Of a DNA stretch of 64,000 bases, positions 27,366 to 38,883 are shown in pieces. A model generated the notes under the pieces. That model searched no databases and was not told the origin of the DNA. It saw only the letters and a program-made list of their open reading frames with translations. Origin of the DNA: a candidate division KSB3 bacterium (GTDB taxonomy: Bacteria; Moduliflexota; Moduliflexia; Moduliflexales; Moduliflexaceae); NCBI GenBank assembly GCA_002748425.1, contig PDSJ01000015.1, positions 62,001 to 126,000 of the forward strand, in the 5' to 3' direction. Each line of letters begins with the position of its first letter. Positions within the stretch are counted from its first letter, which is position 1. The position numbers and the translations under genes are program-made.

Positions 27366-27368
27366 GAG

Positions 27369-27668
27369 TCAGGGCAATTGAATCTTCCGTTTTTTTCTAT
27401 CGGGCTGTTGGCGATAGAAGATCGCCACATTACCGATCATGCCAACTATTTCGCTGTGGGTGTTTGCTTCAATGTCTTTGGCCAGTGTGGCTTTTTCATC
27501 TTTAAAATCGTTAAATTTCAGTTTGATCAGCTCATGAAGCTCAAGCGCGTCGTCAACAGCTTCGATCAAACTCTTGCTGACTCCTTTCTGGCCGATCAGA
27601 ACCAGGGGCTTCAGCTGATGCGCCAGGCCGCGAAGATATTTTCGGCGGGCAGCCGTTAATTCAGGCAT
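27369..27668 (-). CDS. yhbY: YhbY-type CRM RNA-binding protein
   Basis: A 99-residue CRS1/YhbY (CRM) domain protein, associated with late assembly of the large ribosomal subunit. The family motif LVLIGQKGVSKSLIEAVDDAL with the GxxG-like loop, then HELIKLKF and the C-terminal VGMIGNVAIFYRQ are present. The frame is open to 27824, but the ATG at 27668 has AGGAGACATT before it and matches the family start. It leads the row with DUF4416 and htrA. Confidence 0.9.
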   Translation of the reverse strand: MPELTAARRKYLRGLAHQLKPLVLIGQKGVSKSLIEAVDDALELHELIKLKFNDFKDEKATLAKDIEANTHSEIVGMIGNVAIFYRQQPDRKKRKIQLP

Positions 27669-27966
27669 AATGTCTCCTGCGTGCAATACGTGCAAGGTTC
27701 GTAAGGTGCGCGGAACGCGCAAGGGCTGACAGCTCTGACGACTCAATTTGATCTCCCTCGCGCTTGTCAAGTTATTTCGGACAAGAACACGAGAGTCCGG
27801 CTCAGCTTTGCAGAGCGTCATCACTGTAAACCTGAGTCTCTGCTATACAAATTTTATACAAAAAAGCGATTCTGCTTGTCAGAATTTTCAGGATCGCCTA
27901 AGATGACCTGTATCGGGAATATCAGGGCATTATGCGTTAATAAGATTAATGAAAGTTTATATAAAA
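27669..27966. other. Divergent promoter region of yhbY and dnaJ
   Basis: Non-coding between divergent units. A minus-strand TTGACA lies at 27770-27765, which may belong to the yhbY promoter, though its -10 is poor. No RNA or other gene is seen. Confidence 0.35.
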
Positions 27967-27998
27967 AACTTGACAATAAGTGACTAAGATATTATTTT
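27967..27998 (+). promoter_or_regulatory. Promoter of dnaJ-hspR-sigma operon
   Basis: TTGACA at 27970-27975, a 17-bp spacer and TATTTT at 27993-27998. The segment has the form CTTGACAATA-N4-ACTAAGATATTATT, which is repeated almost exactly on the minus strand in front of clpB. The conserved spacer suggests an operator or a dedicated sigma factor rather than a plain promoter. Confidence 0.7.
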
Positions 27999-28073
27999 GA
28001 ATCGTAAATGATTGAATACTGTCCAGCGGTTGTTGTGTGAGAGAATGGGAGCTTGTGCAAGGAGACGGCATCT

Positions 28074-29237
28074 ATGGGGAAACGTGATTATTATGAGGTG
28101 TTGAATCTGCAAAAAGGCGCATCGGAAAAGGCGATCAAAGCGGCCTATCGGAAATTGGCTCGCAAATATCATCCTGATGTGAATCCTGGCGATGCCGATT
28201 CTGAAGCCAGATTTAAGGAGATTAGTGAAGCGTATCAAGTCTTGAGCGATCCGAAGAAGCGCAGCATGTACGATCGCTTCGGACATAAAGCTTTCGGGCG
28301 AGGCGATGCCGGAAGCAGCCGGAATCCCTGGGATTTCAGCGGATTTGATTTCAGCCAGTTCGGGCAAAACGCTCATTTCAACACTGGCGGCGACCTGGGT
28401 GATTTATTCGGCTCCTTTTTTAACGGCGGACAGCAGGCGGAGCAGGGTCCGGTGAAAGGCAAAGACATACAGTATACGATTGATCTGAGTTTTCAGGACG
28501 TGCTGGACGGCCTGCACACGAAATTGATGGTCCGGCATGATGTCGTCTGCACGCGCTGTCACGGCCGGAAGGTCGAACGGGGACACGCCTTGGAGAGCTG
28601 TTCCAATTGTCAGGGAACAGGGAAAGTGAAAAGCGCTCCCACGTTTCTCAATATCAGTGTATCGCAGCCCTGCCCCCGCTGTCAGGGAACAGGGAAATAC
28701 AATCCTCACCCCTGCAGGAACTGCCACGGCGACGGGCTGGAACGTACGACTGATCGAATCTCAGTGAAAATTCCGGCCGGAGCCGACAACGGATCGAAAA
28801 TCAGAGTGAAGAGCAAAGGCCATGCCGGTCGAAACGGAGGCAAAAACGGTGATCTGTTCATCACAACGCGTGTTCAAAGCCATCCCCTTTTTGAGCGCCG
28901 GGGCGACAATCTCTATTGTGAAGTCCCGATTACAATCGTTGAAGCCGTTCTGGGAGCGAAAATTTCAGTGCCGACCGCGTTCGGCGAAACATCAATGCTC
29001 GTGCCGGCGGGCACACAAAGCGGCCAGAAATTCCGCTTGCGCGGAAAAGGAATTCCACACATGAAAGGCGTGGGGCGCGGCGATCAATTCGTGACCGTGA
29101 AAGTGGTAACTCCTCAGAATATTGATACCCGCACCTCAGAGTTATTTCGTGAAATTTCCCGCTTGAATCCGCTTGACCCGCGAGCGCATCTCTTTTCAGA
29201 AGACCACGCCAAGAGGAGCACACAAGATGGCATATAG
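28074..29237 (+). CDS. dnaJ: Chaperone DnaJ
   Basis: A 387-residue Hsp40 co-chaperone of DnaK. J-domain (residues 1-70) with HPD in YHPDVNPG; Gly/Phe-rich linker (about 80-115, GFDFSQFGQN); zinc centre with four repeats CTRCHGRK, CSNCQGTG, CPRCQGTG and CRNCHGDG, the first of which ends in Lys rather than Gly; and the C-terminal substrate-binding domains. The start is the ATG at 28074, 8 nt after AAGGAGAC, not the upstream in-frame ATG at 28053. hspR overlaps its last 11 bp. dnaK and grpE are not in the window. Confidence 0.93.
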   Translation: MGKRDYYEVLNLQKGASEKAIKAAYRKLARKYHPDVNPGDADSEARFKEISEAYQVLSDPKKRSMYDRFGHKAFGRGDAGSSRNPWDFSGFDFSQFGQNAHFNTGGDLGDLFGSFFNGGQQAEQGPVKGKDIQYTIDLSFQDVLDGLHTKLMVRHDVVCTRCHGRKVERGHALESCSNCQGTGKVKSAPTFLNISVSQPCPRCQGTGKYNPHPCRNCHGDGLERTTDRISVKIPAGADNGSKIRVKSKGHAGRNGGKNGDLFITTRVQSHPLFERRGDNLYCEVPITIVEAVLGAKISVPTAFGETSMLVPAGTQSGQKFRLRGKGIPHMKGVGRGDQFVTVKVVTPQNIDTRTSELFREISRLNPLDPRAHLFSEDHAKRSTQDGI

Positions 29238-29634
29238 CACGAGTGACAGGGATAAGCCGCTGTTTATGATCAGTGTTGTTGCAGAGATGCTCGACATTCA
29301 TCCGCAGACCTTGCGGCTTTACGAGCGTGAAGGTTTGGTCGTGCCCCAGCGCACCGGAGGCAATACGCGGCTTTACTCCCAGGAAGATATCGATACATTA
29401 CGCCGGATCCTGAGGCTGACCAGGGAATTGGGAGTCAATCTGGCCGGTGTTGAAGTGATTTTAAGCATGCGGGAGCGTATGGAGCAGATGCAGGAAGCCT
29501 TGGAACAACTGGTGCAGTACGCACAGCAGTTGGAACAGCAGGTGCAGACAACCTGCCGGGACGCTCAACCGTCCAGCAGTGCACTGGTCAAAGTCTCCAA
29601 ACGTGGCATTGTCATCAGGCATGATAATTTTTGA
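29227..29634 (+). CDS. hspR: HspR-type MerR-family heat-shock regulator
   Basis: A 135-residue MerR-family protein. The winged helix shows LFMISVVAEMLDIHPQTLRLYEREGLV followed by RTGGNTRLYSQEDIDTLRRI (about residues 11-60), which is the HspR pattern, and a glutamine-rich coiled-coil tail (about 75-115). HspR represses heat-shock operons by binding HAIR inverted repeats and usually sits next to dnaJ, as here. The ATG at 29227 has AAGAGGAG before it and lies inside the end of dnaJ, so translation is coupled. A HAIR-like repeat is found near 60200. Confidence 0.88.
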   Translation: MAYSTSDRDKPLFMISVVAEMLDIHPQTLRLYEREGLVVPQRTGGNTRLYSQEDIDTLRRILRLTRELGVNLAGVEVILSMRERMEQMQEALEQLVQYAQQLEQQVQTTCRDAQPSSSALVKVSKRGIVIRHDNF

Positions 29635-29648
29635 TATGGAAAAAGAGT

Positions 29649-30809
29649 ATGGCCTATAATCGTTCTCATTCAGTTTCGCGCGGCACACTCAATGCCTACT
29701 TGAAGTCGATCGGGCAAATCCCGGTGACAAACCGTCAGGAAGAAGTTGAATTGGCAGAGAAAATCAAACAGGGCGACGCCGAAGCCGTTAAGCGTCTGGT
29801 AGAAGGTAATCTGCGTTTCGTGGTCAAGGTGGCGCAGGGCTATCAGGGCTGCGGGATGTCGCTGCCGGATTTGATCGACGAAGGCAATATCGGCCTGCTG
29901 GAAGCAGCAAAACGCTTTGACGCATCAAAAGGCGTGAAGTTTATTTCCTATGGCGTCTGGTGGATTCGTCAGGCCATCATGCAGGCCCTGGCCGAACAGT
30001 CAGGAGCCGTGCGTCTGCCCTTGAAACAAGCCGGGCTCTTGTATAAACTGGGACAAGCGTACAGCGAGCTGCTCCAGCGTAACGACGGAAAGGAACCCAC
30101 GCCCGAAGAACTCGCAAAACATTTGAAGGTTGCGCGAAAAGAGATCGATAATATCCTGCAGGTCTCCCGTAACTATCTTTCGCTGGATGCGCCCTTGTCA
30201 GACAACGATGACGGAACGTTTATCGATCTCATGGAATCGAAGCAGGCGCCTCCGGTGGACCAGCCTCTGATCGACGAATCGATTGAAGAGTTTTTAGAAG
30301 AAATTTTAAGCCAGATCAGCGAACGGGAGGAGATGGTCTTACGGCTGCGTTACGGCTTGCGTTTTGATCACCCGCTTTCAGTTAAAGACCTTGCAACGTA
30401 TCTTCATCTGTCGGAAAATGAGGTGCTGAGGCGCGAGAAAAAGGCCCTGAAAACGCTCCGGGCGAAGATGGAAGGACAGGAAAAAAGGGTTGTGGAAGCC
30501 ATGTACGGTCTGAACGGCGGTCAGCGCAAAAGCTGTCGGGAGGCTGCCGCAGAGTTGAATCTGTCTTTGCAGGACCTGCGTCAAATCGAGCTCAAGGTGA
30601 AACGCGATCTCAGCGAACTTATCGACGGACCCCAGGAAATTGTTTTGCGCCTGCGCTACGGTATCGACTACAACTCGGGCATGACCCTTGAAGAGGTCGG
30701 CGCCCGGCTGGGTCTGACCCGCGAGCGAATCAGGCAAATCGAAGACAAGGCCAAAAAGCGTTTGCGGCACCATGTCCAGAAACGACGTTTGTCAGATTAT
30801 CTGAATTAA
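29649..30809 (+). CDS. Sigma-70 family factor with three region-4-like segments
   Basis: A 386-residue sigma factor. Region 1.2/2 is standard (LNAYLKSIGQIP; ALVEGNLRFVV-like core; LIDEGNIGLLEAAKRFD; KFISYGVWWIRQAI), then region 3. After that come three successive region-4-like units: about residues 223-274 (SEREEMVLRLRYGL; LATYLHLSENEVLRREKKAL), about 275-325 (EKRVVEAMYGL; AAELNLSLQDLRQIE) and about 326-379 (IVLRLRYGID; LEEVGARLGLTRERIRQIE). Only the last has the full TRERIRQIE helix. Ordinary group 2 factors have one. The ATG at 29649 has GGAAAAAGAG before it; it follows hspR by 14 bp, so it is expected in the heat-shock operon. Confidence 0.88.
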   Translation: MAYNRSHSVSRGTLNAYLKSIGQIPVTNRQEEVELAEKIKQGDAEAVKRLVEGNLRFVVKVAQGYQGCGMSLPDLIDEGNIGLLEAAKRFDASKGVKFISYGVWWIRQAIMQALAEQSGAVRLPLKQAGLLYKLGQAYSELLQRNDGKEPTPEELAKHLKVARKEIDNILQVSRNYLSLDAPLSDNDDGTFIDLMESKQAPPVDQPLIDESIEEFLEEILSQISEREEMVLRLRYGLRFDHPLSVKDLATYLHLSENEVLRREKKALKTLRAKMEGQEKRVVEAMYGLNGGQRKSCREAAAELNLSLQDLRQIELKVKRDLSELIDGPQEIVLRLRYGIDYNSGMTLEEVGARLGLTRERIRQIEDKAKKRLRHHVQKRRLSDYLN

Positions 30810-30838
30810 GATCCGGGCATGGGAGACAGGCCAGCTCG

Positions 30839-32206
30839 TCATTCCCTGCGTTTCTGTAAAAATTCCAGACGTTTTTCCACGTCCTCGATCAGTTCCGTCC
30901 ACTGCGAGCGTTGTGAATCCAGTTGCAGAAAGCGTTCGTACTGCTCGATCGCTTGCTCTGGGTTGTTGCAAAGCTCGTAAGTTTTTCCGAGGTTGTAGAA
31001 GATCAGCCTGGACGAAGCTCCCAGCGAGACCGAACGCTGCCAGGCCTGAATGGCTTCCGGGTATTGTCCGAGTTTCGCGTAGCAGATGCCGAGGTGATTG
31101 TGCAGTGACGCGTCGTCCGGTTCCAGCTCGATTAAACGTTCCAGCATGGCGAGCGCGTTGGAGAACGATTCGCTGCCGCGATAGGCTTCGTACAGATTCC
31201 AGAGAGCCTTCATTGGATTGCCCAGAAAGCTGGCGGCCTTTTCCAGTTTTTCGATGGCGTCCTGGGTTTGCCCCTGTTTCAGGTACAAGGTGCCCAGGTT
31301 GAAAAAGGCTTTCCCATACTGCGGATCAAGGGCGATGGCTTTTTGGTACGAACGGATGGCGGCAGGGTACAATTCCTGCAACGTGTAGGCGATGCCCAGA
31401 TTAAAGTGGGCTTCAGCCTTTTCCGGTGCTGCTGCGGCCGCTTGTTCTAGGGCTGCAATGCCCTCATCGACTTTTCCCTGGCGCACATGGTGAATGCCAT
31501 CCTTCAGCAGTTCATCGGGGCTGGGGACGATTTTGGCTTCTTCAAGCTCTTGTTCAAGCTCTTGACTGTTCGTGGAATCCGGTTCAAAAGGATCTTCTGT
31601 TTCCGGAATTTCCGATATATCTTGCTCCTCAAGAGCAGGATCGAAAACAGGCTTGTATGATTCGAGGGAAATCGTTCTTTCCGCGTGTGCTGCTCTCGGA
31701 GCAGGATTGTCTTCATACGCATCAAGTTCTTCAGCGTCATCGTGATCCGAATCTGTCAGGCCCTCGTGCTGGTCCGGCACAATCTCCTCAAAATCGCGTG
31801 GCCCCGGCAATTGGGCGTCGCTCTCCCGAAGCGGAGAATTTCCTCGAATTTCCTGGATCATATCGTGTACAGATTTATCCCGGCCGTCTGCTTTGTCAGA
31901 ATGATGCGGGTCTCTCTCCTGAAGGCTGTGCTCGTCTTGTCGCTGCTTCCTGTCCGGGAATTCGATGACATCAGCATAAAGTGTGGATGCGCGTTCCGCA
32001 GGCTCTTTGCCCTGTTGTACGGCGGACGGTGGCGGGACCTCTGCCAAAGGAGTCTCGACCTGTTTCTTGGCGCGGGACGTATTCAGCGCCGCATGGCCAT
32101 TCCGCAGCCAAGCCGCATTTTTTCGAGCAGATTTCAGTCCTCTCCTCAGCACCAGGCTTTCAAAAACAAGTGCCAGGATAAGCAGCAATGCAGTAATATA
32201 GATCAT
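30839..32206 (-). CDS. Membrane-anchored TPR protein
   Basis: A 455-residue protein with an N-terminal membrane helix (about 3-20), a long acidic, low-complexity middle (about 70-240, rich in Asp, Glu and Pro) and about six TPR units from residue 245 to the end, for example AEAHFNLGIAYTLQELYPAAIRSYQKAIALDP and SLHNHLGICYAKLGQYPEAIQAWQRSV. TPRs indicate protein-protein contacts, here probably at the inner membrane on the cytoplasmic side. It is convergent with the sigma gene and has no partner gene in this strand. No specific function can be given. Confidence 0.78.
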   Translation of the reverse strand: MIYITALLLILALVFESLVLRRGLKSARKNAAWLRNGHAALNTSRAKKQVETPLAEVPPPSAVQQGKEPAERASTLYADVIEFPDRKQRQDEHSLQERDPHHSDKADGRDKSVHDMIQEIRGNSPLRESDAQLPGPRDFEEIVPDQHEGLTDSDHDDAEELDAYEDNPAPRAAHAERTISLESYKPVFDPALEEQDISEIPETEDPFEPDSTNSQELEQELEEAKIVPSPDELLKDGIHHVRQGKVDEGIAALEQAAAAAPEKAEAHFNLGIAYTLQELYPAAIRSYQKAIALDPQYGKAFFNLGTLYLKQGQTQDAIEKLEKAASFLGNPMKALWNLYEAYRGSESFSNALAMLERLIELEPDDASLHNHLGICYAKLGQYPEAIQAWQRSVSLGASSRLIFYNLGKTYELCNNPEQAIEQYERFLQLDSQRSQWTELIEDVEKRLEFLQKRRE

Positions 32207-32471
32207 GTCTCCGACCTTTACACAGTTTGGAATACTGACGAAAGAGTTGAGGACAAGCGTACTCGTCCCGCAGTCTTGAGAAAATATTCCGTATTCTAGA
32301 CAAGTAAGATCTTGATCAGGTCTCTTGTATGCTAAAAAGTTTACTGTATGAATGGGGTTCTTGTCAACAGTTTATTCTCCACGAGGAGAAAAAAATCTTG
32401 ACTTGAATTTCCACGATTTCCAAATGTCAGGAGGAAAAATTTTATTATCCCCTTGAGCTAGGCACCAGATT

Positions 32472-33794
32472 ATGAAGAAAAAAGTCCATATTATGACATT
32501 CGGCTGTCAGATGAACGAACATGATTCCGAACGAATTGCCGGGTTATTGCACAGTATCGGTTACTGTAAGACTGCTGCAGCAGAAGAGGCTGATATGATC
32601 CTCTTGAACACCTGCAGCATTCGGGAAAAGGCCGAGCATAAACTGTTCAGTCAGCTCGGCAAATTGCGGCCGTTAAAACTGGAACGGCCCGATCTCATTC
32701 TCGGGGTCTGCGGTTGTGTGGCCCAGCAGGAGGCTGAGAATATCTTTAAACGTGCGCCGTATGTTGATCTGGTTCTCGGGACCAGGGCGATCCCAAAACT
32801 CCCGATGCTGCTGCGCGCTCTGGAATTCCGTCCAAGAGTGCTCGATGTATCGGAATCCGCCTGGAACGACGAAAGCCAATCCGTTAAACGGGAATGTCGT
32901 TTCAAGGCATTTATCACGATCATTCGCGGCTGCAACAATTTCTGCACATATTGTGTGGTTCCCTATACGCGGGGACGCGAGGAAAGCCGGGCAAAGGACG
33001 ATATTTTGACCGAGGCGAGACGCCTGATTGACGACGGAGTCATGGAATTGACCTTGCTGGGGCAGAATGTGTCATCGTACCGTTATGCTGATGAAGGTAT
33101 CTCGTCGTTTCCCAATTTGCTGCGGGCGTTAAACGAGTTGGACGGGCTTCAGCGGCTTCGTTTTATTACCGCTCATCCCAAGGATTTAACGGATGAGCTG
33201 ATTTCGACGATGGCAGAGCTCCCGACGGTCTGCGAGCATTTCCATCTGCCGGTCCAGTCCGGGTCGAATCGGATTCTTGGATTGATGAATCGCTGCTATA
33301 CCCGTGAATGGTATCTGGACCGCATTCGGCTGCTGCGCGACGCGATTCCTGATATTGCCGTGACAACGGATATTATTGCGGGCTTTCCCGGTGAAACCGA
33401 AGAGGATTTTCAGGAGACCCTCGCCATTCAGTCTGAGGTACGTTACGACGGTATTTTTGCGTTCAAATATTCGATCCGTCCCAATGCGCAGGCCGGTTCA
33501 TTGCCCGATCAGGTGCCGGAAAGCTTGAAGAGCGCACGGTTGCAGCGGGTTTTCGAATTGCAGCGGGAGATTAATCTCGAAAAGCATCAACGCCTGACAG
33601 GCAAACAGGTCGAAGTGCTTCCGGAAGCGATCAATCCACGTTTTCCCGATACGCTGACCGGACGAACGCGGACAAATCACCTTGTCACCTTCAAGGGCCC
33701 GGAAAAGCTTCTGGGACAGCTCGTACAGGTCGATATTACCGATGGTCATCATTTCCGCCTGGCCGGCAAACTTGCGGAAGATAATCGAAAGTGA
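32472..33794 (+). CDS. miaB: tRNA methylthiotransferase MiaB
   Basis: A 440-residue radical-SAM enzyme that converts i6A37 to ms2i6A37 in tRNA. N-terminal UPF0004 domain with the auxiliary-cluster cysteines (FGCQMNEHDSE, LLNTCSIREKAEHK, GVCGCVAQQE); radical SAM CxxxCxxC in CNNFCTYCVVPYTRGREESR (about residue 155); GQNVSSY and LPVQSGSNRIL signatures; and a C-terminal TRAM domain. The length is typical. Spacing to the next gene is 213 bp; the stop lies at an inverted repeat (AGGCCGCAGA at 33794 with TCTGCGGCCT at 33869) that could be a loose terminator. Confidence 0.96.
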   Translation: MKKKVHIMTFGCQMNEHDSERIAGLLHSIGYCKTAAAEEADMILLNTCSIREKAEHKLFSQLGKLRPLKLERPDLILGVCGCVAQQEAENIFKRAPYVDLVLGTRAIPKLPMLLRALEFRPRVLDVSESAWNDESQSVKRECRFKAFITIIRGCNNFCTYCVVPYTRGREESRAKDDILTEARRLIDDGVMELTLLGQNVSSYRYADEGISSFPNLLRALNELDGLQRLRFITAHPKDLTDELISTMAELPTVCEHFHLPVQSGSNRILGLMNRCYTREWYLDRIRLLRDAIPDIAVTTDIIAGFPGETEEDFQETLAIQSEVRYDGIFAFKYSIRPNAQAGSLPDQVPESLKSARLQRVFELQREINLEKHQRLTGKQVEVLPEAINPRFPDTLTGRTRTNHLVTFKGPEKLLGQLVQVDITDGHHFRLAGKLAEDNRK

Positions 33795-34007
33795 GGCCGC
33801 AGAAGCTGCCAGGTTCGCGCGTTTGCGTTCCGGCCTGCCCGTTGTATTGCTGTGTTCCCTGTTCCGTGTCTGCGGCCTAAAAATTCAGGATTTTTTACGG
33901 AAAGGACTTGATATTTCTTACAAAAAGCCTTATTGTATCAGAAACAGGAGAAGCGGACGGGTACACATTGCCTCACATTTGAAACTGTGCGGAAGGAGGA
34001 GCCATTC

Positions 34008-34493
34008 ATGTTCATAGAAATGAGTGTGAAAGGATTGACATTAGATCCCTTAACGAATATGCCGATAGTTATTCTCAAGGATAACGAAGAGAACCGAATC
34101 CTCCCGATCTGGATAGGGTTATTTGAAGCGAACGCTATTGCGCTGGAATTGGAAAAAATCAGCACTCCCCGTCCAATGACCCACGATTTAATACGCGATC
34201 TTCTGGTCGGTGTGGATGCCCGGGTGTCCAAAATTCTTGTCAATGGCTTGAAGAATAATACGTTTTATGCCGAGATTCATCTTTCGTTGAACGGGAATCA
34301 TATTGCGATCGATTCACGCCCCAGCGATGCAATCGCGCTGGCCTTACGAAGCGATGCCCCGATTTATGTCTCTGCAGAAGTGGTGGACAAGGCGAAGAGC
34401 ATTGATGTGAGCAGGGAAAATGAAGAGACCGATCAATTGAAGGAATGGCTGGAGAATTTAAAGCCTGAAGACTTCGGCAAATATCACATCTGA
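34008..34493 (+). CDS. Bifunctional nuclease family protein (DUF151)
   Basis: A 161-residue protein of the bifunctional nuclease (BFN/DUF151) family: [17 protein letters not shown] at the start, then [31 protein letters not shown] and the C-terminal motif [14 protein letters not shown]. Relatives have DNase/RNase activity in vitro, and the domain is widespread in bacteria and plants. The ATG at 34008 is supported by GGAAGGAGGAG; a longer in-frame start at 33933 would not add conserved sequence. A C-terminal tail of about 25 acidic residues ([16 protein letters not shown]) resembles the family's UVR-like extension. Confidence 0.9.
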   Translation: MFIEMSVKGLTLDPLTNMPIVILKDNEENRILPIWIGLFEANAIALELEKISTPRPMTHDLIRDLLVGVDARVSKILVNGLKNNTFYAEIHLSLNGNHIAIDSRPSDAIALALRSDAPIYVSAEVVDKAKSIDVSRENEETDQLKEWLENLKPEDFGKYHI

Positions 34494-34508
34494 GATGCAC
34501 AGGGAAGA

Positions 34509-34540
34509 CTTGCTCGGGCTTTTTGGGGCAAGCTTGTTTT
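34509..34540 (+). terminator. Possible terminator of the DUF151 gene
   Basis: CTTGCTC (34509-34515) pairs with GGGCAAG (34526-34532), followed by CTTGTTTTC. The stem is short with a wobble pair, so it is tentative. Confidence 0.4.
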
Positions 34541-34552
34541 CAGGGTCAGGAC

Positions 34553-34590
34553 AAAAAAACGGCAAGAACGCTGTCAAAACATTCTTGCCG
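34553..34590 (-). terminator. Rho-independent terminator of gap
   Basis: On the minus strand CGGCAAGAA pairs with TTCTTGCCG (34560-34568 and 34582-34590), followed by seven T residues (34559-34553). This is the canonical form, 28 bp after the gap stop codon. Confidence 0.85.
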
Positions 34591-34618
34591 ATGCTACTGC
34601 GCTATGACACATTGTGAC

Positions 34619-37187
<2,569 letters not shown>

Positions 37188-37191
37188 GTGA

Positions 37192-38448
37192 TTATCCTTT
37201 GAGCAGCTCAGTGAGCCTGGCAGCAAGCCGCGTTATCTGAATTTCCTGCTGAGAGCTTTCGCACATATTTCTTACGACTGCGACCCCGGTTTCAATTTCA
37301 TTGTCTCCGAGCAAAATGACATAGGCGGCCCCAAGTTTATCCGCTTTTTTCATCTGACTCTTCAGACTGCGGTGATGATATTCGATTTCAGTGCGAATCC
37401 CGGCACGCCGAAGTTCTTTTTGGAGAGTGACCGCCGGTTTACGGGCAGACGCCCCCAGCACAGCGATAAAGACGTCCAGCGTTGCAGCTTGCGCCTGATC
37501 CGGCAGCAGAGCAATGAAACGCTCCATGCCCATTGCAAACCCCACGCCGGGCAAAGCTTTTCCCCCGATGTTTTCCGACAGCCCGTCGTAGCGGCCTCCG
37601 CCCAGAACAGCACTTTGTGCGCCTAAAGAGGAGGAAACGAATTCAAAGGCGGTTCTGACATAGTAATCCAAGCCGCGCACCATACGGGGACTGATATGGA
37701 AATCAATCTCAAGAAGGCGCAGATAGTCCTGAAGTTCTGTGAAATGCCTCTGGCATTCCTCACAATACTGCTCAATAATGACGGGAGCGCCTGAAACAAT
37801 TTCGCGGCAGCGTTCTTGTTTACAATCGAGAACGCGCATCGGATTTCGTTCAATGCGCTGTTGACAATCTTCACATAGGCGATCGTACGAGTCTGTCAGA
37901 TAGGTTTTAAGCTGCCTACGATAATCTGGGCGGCAGCTTTTGCAGCCCACAGAATTAAGCTGGACTTCGATATCCGTGACGCCCATGTTCAGAAAAAGCT
38001 GGAATATCATCGCGATCATTTCCGCGTCGATTGCCGGGCTGTCAACGCCTAAGGCTTCTGCCCCGATTTGATGAAATTGACGGAAGCGTCCGGCCTGCGG
38101 GCGTTCGTGGCGAAACATCGGCAGTATGTAATACAGTTTCTCAGGAAGTGGATGTCTGGCAGACAGCTTATGTTCATTATATGCCCGAACCACGGCAGCT
38201 GTGCCCTCCGGCCGCAGCGCCATACTGCCTTCGCGTTCGTTTTCGATCACATACATCTCTTTTTGCACGATGTCTGTGTCTTCACCGACTCCGCGGGAGA
38301 AGAGTTCTACTCTTTCAAGTACTGGTGTCCGAATTTCCGAGTAGCCATACAGCTCGAACAATTCTCGGGTTGCGGCCTCTACGCTATGCCAGCGCCTTAT
38401 TTCGTCAGGTAAAATGTCATGGAAACCTCGAAAAGATTGTATGTTCAT
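37192..38448 (-). CDS. hisS: Histidyl-tRNA synthetase
   Basis: A 418-residue class II synthetase that charges tRNA-His. Start MNIQSFRGFHDILPDEIRRW at 38448; motif 2 in FRHERPQAGRFRQFHQIGAE; histidine-A loop GLDYYVRTAFEF; motif 3 in GMGMERFIAL; and an anticodon-binding C-terminal domain (VFIAVLGASARKPA onward). The frame is open to 38628, but the extra 60 residues are unlike the family. The insertion region carries cysteine pairs (CKSC, CEDC, CKQERC, CEEC) of the type often seen in bacterial HisRS. The FAD dehydrogenase follows in the same operon. Confidence 0.96.
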   Translation of the reverse strand: MNIQSFRGFHDILPDEIRRWHSVEAATRELFELYGYSEIRTPVLERVELFSRGVGEDTDIVQKEMYVIENEREGSMALRPEGTAAVVRAYNEHKLSARHPLPEKLYYILPMFRHERPQAGRFRQFHQIGAEALGVDSPAIDAEMIAMIFQLFLNMGVTDIEVQLNSVGCKSCRPDYRRQLKTYLTDSYDRLCEDCQQRIERNPMRVLDCKQERCREIVSGAPVIIEQYCEECQRHFTELQDYLRLLEIDFHISPRMVRGLDYYVRTAFEFVSSSLGAQSAVLGGGRYDGLSENIGGKALPGVGFAMGMERFIALLPDQAQAATLDVFIAVLGASARKPAVTLQKELRRAGIRTEIEYHHRSLKSQMKKADKLGAAYVILLGDNEIETGVAVVRNMCESSQQEIQITRLAARLTELLKG

Positions 38449-38650
38449 GAGTGCGTCCGGGTCCTTACGGTTAACATAAAATAGAGGGGCGATAGAACAA
38501 CAAGACCCTTTTGAAATCTGTTCTAAGAAATTTTCCCTTTGAAATTTTGGAATAAGCAATGTGTACACGCACAGCCATGCGACCAGCAAGAGCACTGTGT
38601 CTTGCGCTGTCAATTGAAAATTGTTCAAAATTATGGAGGGAGGAGCTTTT

Positions 38651-38818
38651 TTGAGGTTTTTATCAGCATTGACTCGTGATGTATGCCATTATAATCTGCA
38701 CTGTCTGCTGACGATATATCAGCATGAACTTCCAAAAGTTGCCGGGCAAAGAGATAAAATTCTTCTGCATATATTAAAGTTGTTGACAAGAGAAGACGAC
38801 TCTGCTATTAATGATTAA
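38651..38818 (+). CDS. Small protein with TTG start, function unknown
   Basis: A 55-residue open frame starting at TTG directly after a strong ribosome site (GGAGGGAGGAG, 38635-38645). The product is basic with a largely helical profile (FLSALTRDVCHYNLHCLLTIYQHELPKV then DKILLHILKLLTREDD). It lies divergent from hisS and upstream of a lipoprotein gene. I recognise no family. The strong Shine-Dalgarno is the only solid evidence, so it could be spurious. Confidence 0.4.
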   Translation: MRFLSALTRDVCHYNLHCLLTIYQHELPKVAGQRDKILLHILKLLTREDDSAIND

Positions 38819-38883
38819 AAATTTTTGCCATAGATAGAAGGAATGGAAGAGTGATGGAAATTTTAGAATGAGAGGAGGAGCGT

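Noticed and set aside
27967..27998. Canonical HAIR or CIRCE element in the dnaJ promoter
   Set aside because: The left arm CTTGA is present but the right arm at the HAIR distance is TAAGA rather than TCAAG, and there is no CIRCE repeat.
38449..38628. Sixty extra residues at the start of hisS
   Set aside because: No similarity to HisRS; the family begins at MNIQSFRG at 38448.
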